From an uncultured delta proteobacterium (lineage in GTDB: Bacteria > Desulfobacterota > Desulfobulbia > Desulfobulbales > Desulfocapsaceae), in contig CAIQWD010000059.1 in assembly GCA_903875445.1 (NCBI GenBank), positions 1 through 64,000 on the forward strand: a DNA stretch of 64,000 nucleotides, read 5' to 3'. The position numbers and the translations under genes were made by a program. Position 1 is the stretch's first letter, and the number at the start of each line of letters is the position of its first letter. A model generated the notes under the pieces. That model did not search any database. It saw only the letters and a list, made by a program, of their open reading frames with translations, and had not been told where the DNA came from. Of the stretch, positions 25,955 to 35,087 are shown one piece after another.

Positions 25955-27049
25955 CTATGAAACATAAGATCCCGCAGCAACCTGGCCGACAAGCCGGCGT
26001 ATTGCATCTTCCTTGCGCATAATATCTTCGACAAGGCGAAACTGGTGCACCGCCCTGAGGAGGTTGTCGCCGTCCCGTCGCACCTTGAAATAGGTGTTGC
26101 CACGCAGATGGTCGGTGCAGAAACGGACCCCGAGTTCAAAGGTAATAGCCAGGATCGCTTCGAAAATATAGGCCTGTTGCCCGGTGCTCGGCAACGGCTG
26201 CGGCAGACTGAAATAACCCGCGAGGAGCGCTCGGCAGATCTCCATGTCAAAGGATACCTCAAGGCCATCCGCGCCGCTCTCCCCGGCCCTGTTGCAGCAG
26301 GAACGCAGGCAATCTCCTAGATCGTAATGGACAATCCCCGCCCCCACCGTGTCGAGATCAAGCATGCCGCGGGCCAAACCCTGGTCGTCGAAGAGGAAAT
26401 TGTCGATCTTCGGATCGCCATGAATTGCTTGAATGCTCAGTAAACCGGCATCCTTCGCTGCTTCGAGGGCTGTCGCCCCTTGCCTGTCGTGGTCTATAGC
26501 TGCAAAACAATAATGGCAGGCGGCATCCCTCCCTTTCTGCGACCTTGCCCGCAGTTGGTCGAACTCCTGCAGGTATCGGGGCAGATTATGAAAATCCGGC
26601 AACGGGTCTTCGAGACACTGCACCTCCAGGTCGGCTACCAAAACGTGAAAAGAAGCTAGAGCCCGGCCGATTTGCAAGGCCTGCCCGGGATTTGTCAGGG
26701 TGTGGCAAGTGGCGTGGGCCAGATAGGTCTGACCGCGCCAATACTCGCCCTCGGCGTCAAGGAAAAAAAGTACCCCGGCAAGCGTCGGCACCGGCAAGGC
26801 AGTGCAAAATTCCTTGTCGCCTTGGCATCGCCGTCCGTTCAGATGGCCGGTGATTTTGGCAAAATTGTTGATCACCCGCAGGGGCTGGGGAAAAACCCGG
26901 CAGTTGATCCGTTGCAGGACAAACGGTCCGACAGCCGATTCTACCAGAAAGGTGTCGTTGATATTGCCGCAGCCGAGCGGTGATAGCGGACAGGAGGCGC
27001 CATCCCGGCAAAATGCAGCCGCCGCCCGGCGCGGGTCAACTGAGGTCAT
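25955..27049 (-). CDS. Phosphotransferase resembling N-acetylhexosamine kinase
   Basis: A 364-residue kinase of the aminoglycoside phosphotransferase/choline kinase fold. It shows GCGNINDTFLV near the start, LQRIN, the catalytic HGDPKIDNFLFD and the metal-binding DLDTVGAGIVHYDLGDCLRS, all as in N-acetylhexosamine 1-kinase (NahK). It probably phosphorylates a sugar or amino sugar at C1. The first 14 bp overlap the end of the glucokinase gene, so the two are made together and may feed one pathway. Confidence 0.75.
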   Translation of the reverse strand: MTSVDPRRAAAAFCRDGASCPLSPLGCGNINDTFLVESAVGPFVLQRINCRVFPQPLRVINNFAKITGHLNGRRCQGDKEFCTALPVPTLAGVLFFLDAEGEYWRGQTYLAHATCHTLTNPGQALQIGRALASFHVLVADLEVQCLEDPLPDFHNLPRYLQEFDQLRARSQKGRDAACHYCFAAIDHDRQGATALEAAKDAGLLSIQAIHGDPKIDNFLFDDQGLARGMLDLDTVGAGIVHYDLGDCLRSCCNRAGESGADGLEVSFDMEICRALLAGYFSLPQPLPSTGQQAYIFEAILAITFELGVRFCTDHLRGNTYFKVRRDGDNLLRAVHQFRLVEDIMRKEDAIRRLVGQVAAGSYVS

Positions 27050-28058
27050 GGGTCAAACAACCCGCAAACTCAGCCCGGCCAAAATGGGCGGCCCCAAGAA
27101 GCGCCGCATCCGGCCTGAGGATTACCTGCACCGGAATGGTCAGCATGAAATCCGCCATCAGCCCCTTGGCACGAAAACTCTGGAGAAAGCCGGCAAAGGA
27201 AACCTTACCGAAGAGACGCGGCACTATCCCGCCGCCGAGATACATACCCCCGCGGGCATAGAGCTTCAGCGCCAGATTACCCGTCTCGCTGCCGAGAATG
27301 CTGAGAAAAAGTTCAATGACCTTGGCGCACAAAGGGCACCGATCCTCGCTGAGCGCCGCATCGACGAGAATCGGGATGGGGTCTTCGGCGCGAGCCATGG
27401 CCGCCGCAACCGCCACAGTCTCGGGAATGCCATGATAGTTTTTGCAAAATTGATAGAGGTGGGCAAGACCTGGTCCGGCAATCAGCGACTCATAGCTGAC
27501 CGGCCTCTGTTGTTTTTGCATCCAGGCGAGAAGCGCCGCCTGTTCGTCGTCGATCGGGGCAAAATCGCAGTGCCCGCCCTCGGAACCGCGAGCAAAGGTC
27601 CTGCCCTCTGCCTCAAGGAGAAACCCTTCGCCAAGGCCGGTGCCGGGGGCGATGATGCCGCGTGTCTCCGCCTCGTCTCTTACTCCCGCCTGGATCTCGG
27701 CAAGATCGTCCGGCTGCAGATGGGAAAGGGAGGTGGCAACCGCCGTCAAATCATTGATCAGCAGCACCCGCTTAAAACCAAAGCGCCTCTCAAGGCCGCG
27801 GCAATCAAGCAGCCACGGCAGATTGGTGAGCTGCACCCGGTCGCCGGTCACCACCCCGGCGACAGCTATGCAGGCCACCAGCGGCCGATAGGGGAATTCG
27901 CCAAGGAAATGAGTGAGGATCTCTTCCACTCCGGAAAACTGGGAATTGCCGTATCGCTTTCGGCAAAGCCTGCGATACTCTCCAGCCTCTTCCTGAAAGA
28001 TCGCCAGCTCACTCTTGGTTCCACCGATATCGGCGGCGAGAAGGGTTGCCAATGTCAT
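27036..28058 (-). CDS. glk: Glucokinase
   Basis: A 340-residue ROK-independent glucokinase of the Glk (bacterial hexokinase) family: ADIGGTKSELAIF phosphate-binding motif, LINDLTAVA with the catalytic Asp, APGTGLGEGFL, and GSEGGHCDF sugar-binding motif. It converts glucose to glucose 6-phosphate with ATP. It overlaps the NahK-like gene by 14 bp and follows the NYN-protein gene by 38 bp on the same strand. Confidence 0.92.
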   Translation of the reverse strand: MTLATLLAADIGGTKSELAIFQEEAGEYRRLCRKRYGNSQFSGVEEILTHFLGEFPYRPLVACIAVAGVVTGDRVQLTNLPWLLDCRGLERRFGFKRVLLINDLTAVATSLSHLQPDDLAEIQAGVRDEAETRGIIAPGTGLGEGFLLEAEGRTFARGSEGGHCDFAPIDDEQAALLAWMQKQQRPVSYESLIAGPGLAHLYQFCKNYHGIPETVAVAAAMARAEDPIPILVDAALSEDRCPLCAKVIELFLSILGSETGNLALKLYARGGMYLGGGIVPRLFGKVSFAGFLQSFRAKGLMADFMLTIPVQVILRPDAALLGAAHFGRAEFAGCLTHDLS

Positions 28059-28096
28059 GCTTCTGTTACCCAGGCAAGAGGCCCCGGCACATCCAT

Positions 28097-28861
28097 CTAG
28101 CCGTTGACCGGATGAATATCCCAGGCCTCGGTGCGGCTGTTGTTATCCGCATTTTTAATTATGGAAAATTCAAAGATATTCGTCGAATCGAGGAACAGCG
28201 TGTCATTTACCTCCGGCGCTTTGGAACAATGAAAAAACACCGAGTGCGGCGTCAAACCCTCACGACTGAGGGAATAGTAGCGCATGAAGCCAAAACCCCT
28301 GTCCTGGTTGTAGTTGATGGGAATGCCGCGCTGCCGGTTGTCGCCGTTCGCAGCCCCTATCGGCAGGAGGCCGGGAATGAGGTAGCCGGAGATAAAGAGG
28401 TCGGCCGCCTCACGCAGCTCATTACTAACATATTTGAAACCGATGACCTCCACCCGACAGCCCATATTCTGCAGGGCCAGTACCAGGCGGATAAAATCGC
28501 CATCGCCGGTGAGGAGGATAATGCGGTCGAGATTTCTTGCCTGCAGCAGGGCGTCAATGGCCAGATCCATGTCGGCGTTGGCCTTGGTGGTCAGGATTCC
28601 CTCATCGTCGACGAAGTGCTTGACGAACTTTTTGATGACCTTAAAGCCGCACTGGCGAATGACATCGTGATAGCGATAGAGTTTTTGCCGATATTCCGGA
28701 TCGTCCTTGGTCCGCTCGCCATCTTCCGCCAGATAGGAATTGGCGCGCAGGAGGGTGGAGTTGCCTGCATTCGCCAGCTCTACCAGCACGTCGTAGCGCA
28801 TGCCGTAGCCGCCGCACATCCTGATGTTTTCCGCATCGACATAAATTCCGGTCTTCAGCAT
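28097..28861 (-). CDS. NYN-domain protein with cold-shock-like C-terminus
   Basis: A 254-residue protein. Residues 1-160 form a LabA/DUF88 NYN (PIN-like) nuclease domain: GIYVDAENIR, ADMDLAIDAL and LLTGDGDFIRLV carry the acidic residues. The last 80 residues contain NQDRGFGFMRY and SVFFHCSKAP at the spacing of a cold-shock domain (normally KGFGFI…VFFH), so this may be an RNA-targeting nuclease. ATG at 28861 is chosen because AGGG lies 7 nt before it; an upstream in-frame ATG at 28900 would overlap guaA by 10 bp but has no ribosome-binding site. Confidence 0.8.
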   Translation of the reverse strand: MLKTGIYVDAENIRMCGGYGMRYDVLVELANAGNSTLLRANSYLAEDGERTKDDPEYRQKLYRYHDVIRQCGFKVIKKFVKHFVDDEGILTTKANADMDLAIDALLQARNLDRIILLTGDGDFIRLVLALQNMGCRVEVIGFKYVSNELREAADLFISGYLIPGLLPIGAANGDNRQRGIPINYNQDRGFGFMRYYSLSREGLTPHSVFFHCSKAPEVNDTLFLDSTNIFEFSIIKNADNNSRTEAWDIHPVNG

Positions 28862-28890
28862 AGGCATACCCTGTTCGCGGGAAACATCGT

Positions 28891-30441
28891 CTATTCCCAT
28901 TCGATGGTCGCCGGCGGTTTCGAGCTTATATCATATACCACCCGGTTGACGCCGCGCACCTCGTTGATGATGCGGCTCGAGATCTCGCCGAGGATCTCGT
29001 AAGGGAGTTTCGTCCAATCGGCGGTCATGGCGTCACGGGAATCGACGGCGCGAATGGCAATGACATGCTCGTAGGTCCGCCCGTCGCCCATGACGCCCAC
29101 CGTCTGGATGGGCAGGAGCACGGCAAAGGACTGCCAGACTTTGCGGTACCAACCGGCGCGGCGCATCTCATCGAGGACGATGACATCGGCCTGCCTGAGG
29201 ATGCGCAGTCGGTCGCGGGTAACCTCACCCATGATTCTGATGCCAAGCCCCGGTCCGGGGAAGGGCTGGCGGTAGATCGCCTCCTCCGGTAAGCCGAGTT
29301 CAAGGCCCAGTTCGCGCACCTCATCTTTAAAGAGTTCGCGCAGCGGCTCAATGAGATCGAGTTTCATAATCTCCGGCAACCCGCCGACGTTGTGGTGCGA
29401 CTTGATCGGTGCCTCCCCGCGGAAGCTCACCGACTCGATAACATCGGGATAGAGGGTGCCCTGGGCGAGATATCGTACTTTGCCGATCTTGTGCGCCTCT
29501 TCCTCGAAAATCTTGATAAAGCCAAGGCCGATACGCTTGCGTTTCACCTCCGGGTCCTTGACCCCTTCCAGTTCCCCGAGAAAGTAGTCGGTGGCATCGA
29601 CATCGATCACCTTCAATTTGCTCTTTTCTTTAAAATACCGAAGGATCGACTGGGTTTCGCCGGTGCGCATCAGGCCATTATTGACATAGATACAGGTCAA
29701 CTGGTCGCCTACCGCCCGGTGGATGATGGCCGCCGTCACCGAACTGTCAACGCCCCCCGAGAGGGCGCAGATAACATTATCGCTGCCCACTTTCTCGCGG
29801 ATGGCCTGGACATTCTGCTCGATGAAGGAGTGCATCGTCCACTCCGGTCGGCAGTTGCAGATGCCGAAAATAAAATTGCGCAGGATATCGGTGCCGATGA
29901 GGGTATGCGCCACCTCGGGGTGAAACTGCACGGCAACCAGCGGTTTGTCTTTATGACGGAGCGCCGCATAGGGGGAATTATCGCTGATTGCAGTCGCCGT
30001 GAATTCTTCCGGGATGACCTCGACCCGGTCGCCATGGCTCATCCACACCTGGTGCCTGGCATCGCCGGTTTCCAGGCCGGCAAAGAGTCCGGCGGTATAT
30101 TTCACCGAAAGTTCCGCCTTGCCGAATTCCCGTTTTTCCGCCTTTTCGACCTTGCCACCTAATTGCTGGATCATCAACTGGGCCCCGTAACAGATGCCGA
30201 GAACGGGAATATCCAGGGCCCAAAGGCCCGGATCGGAATGGGGCGCACCGGTATCGTACACCGAACACGGCCCGCCGGACAAGACGATGCCGGATGGCCG
30301 CAAGGCTTTCAGCTTGGCGAGAGAAATGGAGAAGGGGTGTATTTCGCTGTAGACTTTCTGCTCCCTGATCCGCCTGGCAATGAGCTGAGTGGTTTGCGAT
30401 CCGAAGTCGAGGATGATGATTTTTTGGCTATGAATATCCAT
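28891..30441 (-). CDS. guaA: GMP synthase (glutamine-hydrolysing)
   Basis: A 516-residue two-domain enzyme converting XMP to GMP. The amidotransferase part has the catalytic Cys in [10 protein letters not shown] and His/Glu in QFHPEVAHT; the synthetase part has the PP-loop SGGVDSS and ends in the typical [14 protein letters not shown]. It follows guaB by 63 bp on the same strand. Confidence 0.97.
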   Translation of the reverse strand: MDIHSQKIIILDFGSQTTQLIARRIREQKVYSEIHPFSISLAKLKALRPSGIVLSGGPCSVYDTGAPHSDPGLWALDIPVLGICYGAQLMIQQLGGKVEKAEKREFGKAELSVKYTAGLFAGLETGDARHQVWMSHGDRVEVIPEEFTATAISDNSPYAALRHKDKPLVAVQFHPEVAHTLIGTDILRNFIFGICNCRPEWTMHSFIEQNVQAIREKVGSDNVICALSGGVDSSVTAAIIHRAVGDQLTCIYVNNGLMRTGETQSILRYFKEKSKLKVIDVDATDYFLGELEGVKDPEVKRKRIGLGFIKIFEEEAHKIGKVRYLAQGTLYPDVIESVSFRGEAPIKSHHNVGGLPEIMKLDLIEPLRELFKDEVRELGLELGLPEEAIYRQPFPGPGLGIRIMGEVTRDRLRILRQADVIVLDEMRRAGWYRKVWQSFAVLLPIQTVGVMGDGRTYEHVIAIRAVDSRDAMTADWTKLPYEILGEISSRIINEVRGVNRVVYDISSKPPATIEWE

Positions 30442-30504
30442 GGGTTCCCTGATTGTTCATTGAATGAATCCGCCCTACCGTACCTTGTTTTCCTCGCCGG
30501 CAAC

Positions 30505-31974
30505 TCAAGCGGTGCGATAGTTCGGTGCCTCCTTGGTAATGATGACATCGTGGACATGCGACTCTCGCAGTCCAGCCGAGGAGATACGGACGAACTTGGC
30601 CTTTTGCTGCAGGTCGGGGATCGTCGCGGCACCAACATAACCCATGCCCGAACGCAGGCCGCCGAGCAGCTGGTAGAGGACCTCGGCAATCAGCCCCCGA
30701 TAGGGAACCTTGCCCTCGATTCCCTCCGGCACCAATTTTGAGGAAGCGGTGACCTCCGACTGGAAATAGCGGTCGGCGGAACCGTGACTCTGGCACATCG
30801 CCCCCAGCGATCCCATGCCCCGGTAGCTTTTATAGGTCCTGCCCTGGTAGAGAAAGGTTTCGCCGGGGGTTTCATCGGTACCGGCAAAGAGACTGCCGAG
30901 CATGACCGTGCTGGCCCCGGCCCCGATCGCCTTGGTAAGATCGCCGGAGTGTTTGATGCCGCCATCGGCAATGATCGGGATATTGTAGCGGTTAGCCACC
31001 TCGACGCAGTTCTTCAGGGCAGTCATCTGCGGCACACCGATCCCGGCCACTATCCGGGTGGTGCAGATCGAACCCGGGCCGATGCCGACCTTGATGCCGT
31101 TTGCCCCGGCGCGGATGAGGTCTTCAGCGCCCTCGCCGGTCGCCACATTGCCGGCGATGATGGAAAGTTCCGGGAAGGCTGCTTTCAGTCTTGCCACCGC
31201 CGCCATGACGCCCTTGGAGTGGCCGTGCGCCGAATCAACCACCACCACATCGACTCCGGCCTTCATTAGCCTCTCAGCCTGCGCCTCAATATTCGCTCCG
31301 ACTCCGAGAGCCGCACCGACCAAGAGACGACCGAATTGGTCTTTGGCCGCAAAAGGGTATTTCTTGATCTTTTCCAGATCCTTGATGGTAATTAAACCTT
31401 TGAGTGCGCCGTTATCGTCAACAACCAGCAGTTTTTCGATGCGGTGCTCATGCAGCAGGGCCTTGGAGTGCGCCAGATCGATCCCCACCTTGGCGGTTAC
31501 CAGGTTCTTCGAGGTCATGACATCGGCTACCCGCAGGCCGTCATCGGAGACGAAACGCAGATCGCGGTTGGTGACGATGCCGGTGAGTTTGCCGTGATGC
31601 AGCACCGGCAGACCGGAAATCTTGTAGGTGCTCATGATCTCCTGCACCTCGGCGACCGATTGGTCCTGGGTAACGGTGATCGGGTCGATGATCATCCCCG
31701 ATTCCGATTTTTTCACCCGCTCAACCTCCAGAGCCTGCTGTTCGATACTCATGTTTTTATGAATAATGCCGATGCCACCTTCGCGGGCCATGGCAATGGC
31801 GGTACGATGCTCGGTGACGGTATCCATGGCGGAACTTACCAGCGGAGTCTTCAGCTTGATGCTGTCGGTAAGTCGAGTTTCCAGGTTCACTTCACCCGGA
31901 AGGACCTCCGAGGCTGCCGGCACAAGCAGTAAATCGTCGAAAGTAAGAGCGATTTCTATATGATCTGGTAACAT
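30505..31974 (-). CDS. guaB: IMP dehydrogenase
   Basis: A 489-residue enzyme oxidising IMP to XMP, the committed step to GMP. A CBS pair (about 95-205) interrupts the barrel, and the catalytic Cys lies in [11 protein letters not shown]. It forms a guaB-guaA operon. A 166-bp space separates it from the divergent yciO gene and must hold both promoters. Confidence 0.97.
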   Translation of the reverse strand: MLPDHIEIALTFDDLLLVPAASEVLPGEVNLETRLTDSIKLKTPLVSSAMDTVTEHRTAIAMAREGGIGIIHKNMSIEQQALEVERVKKSESGMIIDPITVTQDQSVAEVQEIMSTYKISGLPVLHHGKLTGIVTNRDLRFVSDDGLRVADVMTSKNLVTAKVGIDLAHSKALLHEHRIEKLLVVDDNGALKGLITIKDLEKIKKYPFAAKDQFGRLLVGAALGVGANIEAQAERLMKAGVDVVVVDSAHGHSKGVMAAVARLKAAFPELSIIAGNVATGEGAEDLIRAGANGIKVGIGPGSICTTRIVAGIGVPQMTALKNCVEVANRYNIPIIADGGIKHSGDLTKAIGAGASTVMLGSLFAGTDETPGETFLYQGRTYKSYRGMGSLGAMCQSHGSADRYFQSEVTASSKLVPEGIEGKVPYRGLIAEVLYQLLGGLRSGMGYVGAATIPDLQQKAKFVRISSAGLRESHVHDVIITKEAPNYRTA

Positions 31975-32140
31975 GTTCCCTCCTTATCTTGGATTCTGCC
32001 TTAACTTTTTAAAGCAATAATTGTAAAGCATCTTTATAAAAAATCTCCTTTTTTTTAAGATGACGAAGATGAACCGGTCACAAGGGCTGTGACAACGGAA
32101 GTGGAATCACCGAAAACCAGGGTGCAAAGGATAGAAGAAA

Positions 32141-32749
32141 ATGTTGCTGGAAATCAACCCAATAAATCCCCAACTTCGCTTGATCGAACAGGTCGTTAAA
32201 TTACTGAAAAACGACGCTGTTATCTGTTATCCGACCGATACCGGCTACGGTATCGGCTGTGACCTTATGAATCAAAAGGCCATCAAATCGATCATGCAGC
32301 TGAAAAGAAGGCCAAAGGACAAACCGTTTTCCTTCATGTGTTCCGATCTGACCGATATCAGCCAGTATGCCCATGTCTCCAATACCGCATACCGATTGAT
32401 GAAAAAAAGCCTGCCCGGCCCCTACACCTTCGTTCTGCCCGGGACCAAACTGGTCCCGAAAGTCATGGCCAGCAAACAAAAAACGGTAGGAATCAGGGTA
32501 CCGGCACACCCAATCTGCAGGCTGCTCATCAAGACCCTCGGCAACCCCATCGTCAACACCAGCGCCCAACTCGACGACGAGGAAGCCCCGTCCGAACCCT
32601 TTCAGATAGAGCAATACCTCGGTAACAGGATCGATCTCATCATCGACGGCGGACCGATTTTTCCCGATCCTTCATCGGTCATCGACCTGACCAGCGATAC
32701 CCCCGAGGTACTGCGCGTCGGCAAGGGCGATGTTACTCCGTATCGCTGA
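32141..32749 (+). CDS. yciO: YciO/Sua5/YrdC-family protein
   Basis: A 202-residue protein of the threonylcarbamoyl-AMP synthase fold. The opening (NPQ.RLIEQVVKLLK…VICYPTDTGYGIGCDL), KPFSFMCSDL, LPGPYTFVLPGTK and the ending (VIDLTSDTPEVLRVGKGDVTPY) resemble E. coli YciO more than TsaC. YciO proteins share the dsRNA-binding fold, and their part in t6A synthesis is less certain than that of TsaC/Sua5. Its last 17 bp overlap the convergent ihfB-like gene. Confidence 0.85.
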   Translation: MLLEINPINPQLRLIEQVVKLLKNDAVICYPTDTGYGIGCDLMNQKAIKSIMQLKRRPKDKPFSFMCSDLTDISQYAHVSNTAYRLMKKSLPGPYTFVLPGTKLVPKVMASKQKTVGIRVPAHPICRLLIKTLGNPIVNTSAQLDDEEAPSEPFQIEQYLGNRIDLIIDGGPIFPDPSSVIDLTSDTPEVLRVGKGDVTPYR

Positions 32750-33017
32750 TCAGAGCCTCCTTCAACGATTTGCTCATAGTGAAATGCAGGGTCTTCCGAT
32801 CAGGAATATCCATGACCTTGCCGGTTCGGGGATTTTTGGTGGAACGGGGTTTCCTACTGCGCACCGAAAAACTGCCGAACCCCCGCAACTCTATGCGTCT
32901 TTCCTCGACGAGGGCCTGGGCCATCGCCTCCAGCATGATGTCCACAGCCAGGCCGACATCCTGTTTCTGCATGGAAAGCTCACTACTCACCTTGTCTACT
33001 AGATCTTTTTTTAACAT
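32733..33017 (-). CDS. ihfB: HU/IHF-family DNA-binding protein, IHF-beta-like
   Basis: A 94-residue DNA-bending protein. The signature RIELRGFGSFSVRSRKPRST followed by KNPRTGK, and the arm with NPRTG, fit the IHF-beta branch. Position directly after rpsA is the classical rpsA-ihfB synteny, which supports the symbol. A terminator separates the two genes, so it has its own promoter within 33018-33085. It converges on and overlaps yciO by 17 bp. Confidence 0.85.
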   Translation of the reverse strand: MLKKDLVDKVSSELSMQKQDVGLAVDIMLEAMAQALVEERRIELRGFGSFSVRSRKPRSTKNPRTGKVMDIPDRKTLHFTMSKSLKEALISDTE

Positions 33018-33085
33018 ACCGACTAACGTTTATTGTGAATGTTCAAAAGGATACCCCACGATGGGGAGGTCTCTCACTGTAAACT

Positions 33086-33129
33086 ATAAAAAAAGGTTGT
33101 CTCACCGGTAAGCCCCGGCAAGACAACCT
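33086..33129 (-). terminator. Rho-independent terminator of rpsA
   Basis: On the minus strand AGGTTGTCT and AGACAACCT make a perfect 9-bp stem with an inner CCGG/CCGG pairing, followed by seven T. It lies 38 bp after the rpsA stop codon. Confidence 0.92.
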
Positions 33130-33167
33130 CTTCACTGCATGTCATGCACCCGATTGGAACCGGATAC

Positions 33168-34898
33168 TTAATTGTTGTCTGAGGAATCGCTCCCCTCTGC
33201 GGCCGCTTTCAACAGGTCGCCAAAGGTCGATGGTGCACTCTCGGCGGCCAGTTTCTCGGCCTTCTTAAACTTCTCTACGACAGAACCCTCATCCTCGCCT
33301 TCGAGGGTTTTGACCGACAGGCCGATCTTCCGATCCTTGGCGGACACATTGATGACGATCGCCTTCAGAACATCCCCGACCTGATACATGCCGACAGGCG
33401 TCTTGACCTTGTCTTTGCTGAGTTCGGAAACATGCACGAGCCCTTCGATTCCCTCTTCCAGCTTCACAAAGACACCGAAATCGGTGACGTTGGTGATCTC
33501 ACCTTCGACCACGGTACCCGAGGGATAATTATTATAGGCCGCCTGCCATGGATCGGGAACCAGCTGCTTGATACCCAAGGAGAAGCGCTCGTTTTCCTTA
33601 TCGATTTTCAGTACAACTGCCTGGATGGTCTCACCTTTGGTATACTTCTCGGAGGGATGTTTGATCCGTTCCGTCCAGGATAGATCGGAAACATGAATCA
33701 GACCGTCAATCCCCTCTTCAATGCCGATAAAGACACCGAAATCGGTGATATTCTTGATCTTGCCCTCAATAACCGAGCCGACCGGATAGTTTTCGGTGAC
33801 CAGATCCCAGGGATTGGGCTGGAGCTGTTTCATGCCGAGGGAGATACGTTTGGTCTCGGTCTCGATGTTGAGCACCATGACCTCAACCTCATCGCCGACG
33901 GATACCATCTTCGAGGGATGCCGAGGCTTCTTCGACCAGGTCATCTCGGAAACGTGGATGAGACCTTCAACCCCTTCCTCCAGCTCGACGAAGACGCCGT
34001 AATCGGTGATCGATACCACCTTGCCCTTGGTCGTTTGACCAACAGGGTATCTGGTAACAACCGTCGACCAGGGATCTTCACGCAGTTGTTTGACGCCGAG
34101 GGAGACGCGGTCATGTTCGCGATCGTACTTGAGAACCTTGACCTCCAATTCTTCACCCACCCGGTAGAGTTTTGCCGGATGGGAAACACGGCCCCAAGAC
34201 AGGTCGGTGATATGACAGAGACCGTCCATGCCGCCCATATCGATGAACAGACCGTAATCGGTGATATTGGTGATAGCGCCTTTGATAATCTGTCCTTCGG
34301 CCAGTTTGGAGCGCATTTCCTCGCGGAGTTTATTGCGTTCCTCTTCAAGAATGGCGCGGCGGGAGATAACGACGTTATTGCGCTTTTTATTGAATTTGAG
34401 AATCTTGAAATCCATGCTTTCGCCGATCAGGGCATCGAGGTCCTTGACCGGACGCAGGTCGATCTGCGAATAGGGCAGGAAGGCAGGCACGCCGATATCG
34501 ACGGACATACCACCCTTCACCCGACTTTCGATCTTGCCGGAGATAGTGCCCTCGGCCTCCTGAATTTCGGCAATTCTTTCCCATACCTTAATGGCTATCG
34601 CTTTTTCTCTCGACAGGAGGAGACCGCCTTCTTCCTTACGGCGCTCAATAAACACATCGAAAATATCACCAATCTTGATATCTTCACCAGAATCGAGACG
34701 GAATTCCGACTTGGCAATATAACTTTCGGCTTTATCACCAACATCAACAAGGAAATAATCATCGACGCTGCCGATGATTGTGCCCCTGGAAACGTCACCG
34801 ACGGCAACCACCTTGTTATTTTCTTCCATCTCGAAGAGCTCGGCAAAACTCAGCTCCTCACCGCTTTCCTGGGTTGATTGTTTGAGTTGTTCTGTCAT
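33168..34898 (-). CDS. rpsA: 30S ribosomal protein S1
   Basis: A 576-residue S1 protein with six S1 RNA-binding repeats; the later repeats show the regular GxVxxITDFGVFVxLEEGIEGLIHVSE pattern. It helps bind mRNA to the 30S subunit. Length and repeat count are normal for proteobacteria. It has its own terminator downstream; a weak terminator lies between it and the helicase gene upstream. Confidence 0.97.
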   Translation of the reverse strand: MTEQLKQSTQESGEELSFAELFEMEENNKVVAVGDVSRGTIIGSVDDYFLVDVGDKAESYIAKSEFRLDSGEDIKIGDIFDVFIERRKEEGGLLLSREKAIAIKVWERIAEIQEAEGTISGKIESRVKGGMSVDIGVPAFLPYSQIDLRPVKDLDALIGESMDFKILKFNKKRNNVVISRRAILEEERNKLREEMRSKLAEGQIIKGAITNITDYGLFIDMGGMDGLCHITDLSWGRVSHPAKLYRVGEELEVKVLKYDREHDRVSLGVKQLREDPWSTVVTRYPVGQTTKGKVVSITDYGVFVELEEGVEGLIHVSEMTWSKKPRHPSKMVSVGDEVEVMVLNIETETKRISLGMKQLQPNPWDLVTENYPVGSVIEGKIKNITDFGVFIGIEEGIDGLIHVSDLSWTERIKHPSEKYTKGETIQAVVLKIDKENERFSLGIKQLVPDPWQAAYNNYPSGTVVEGEITNVTDFGVFVKLEEGIEGLVHVSELSKDKVKTPVGMYQVGDVLKAIVINVSAKDRKIGLSVKTLEGEDEGSVVEKFKKAEKLAAESAPSTFGDLLKAAAEGSDSSDNN

Positions 34899-34973
34899 GG
34901 ATTTTACTCTTCCTGTCGACCAAAGGCCATCTGGTAAAGGTTAGTTACTCCGGCACGTTTGCCGAGGTATTAG

Positions 34974-35016
34974 AAAAGACAAAGCCCCTCTTTTTGTGAG
35001 AAAATGGAGGAGCCTT
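34974..35016 (-). terminator. Possible terminator of the helicase gene
   Basis: On the minus strand AAGGCTCCTC pairs with GAGGGGCTTT (two G-U pairs) around a 16-nt loop, followed by GTCTTTTCT. It lies 72 bp after the helicase stop and 76 bp before rpsA. Confidence 0.45.
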
Positions 35017-35087
35017 GCGGGAATATGAACAATATTGTATAGCAGCTTTTCAACGAAACGACAACAACTTCTTCCTTTTCAATCTGA

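Noticed and set aside
26802-28100. 432-codon open frame opposite the glucokinase gene
   Set aside because: Low-complexity Arg/Gly-rich product; the minus strand encodes clear kinase motifs.
30505-32140. Purine riboswitch before guaB
   Set aside because: The 166-bp leader is AT-rich without the conserved purine-aptamer loops.
33693-34877. 394-codon open frame opposite rpsA
   Set aside because: Antisense reflection of the regular S1 repeats.
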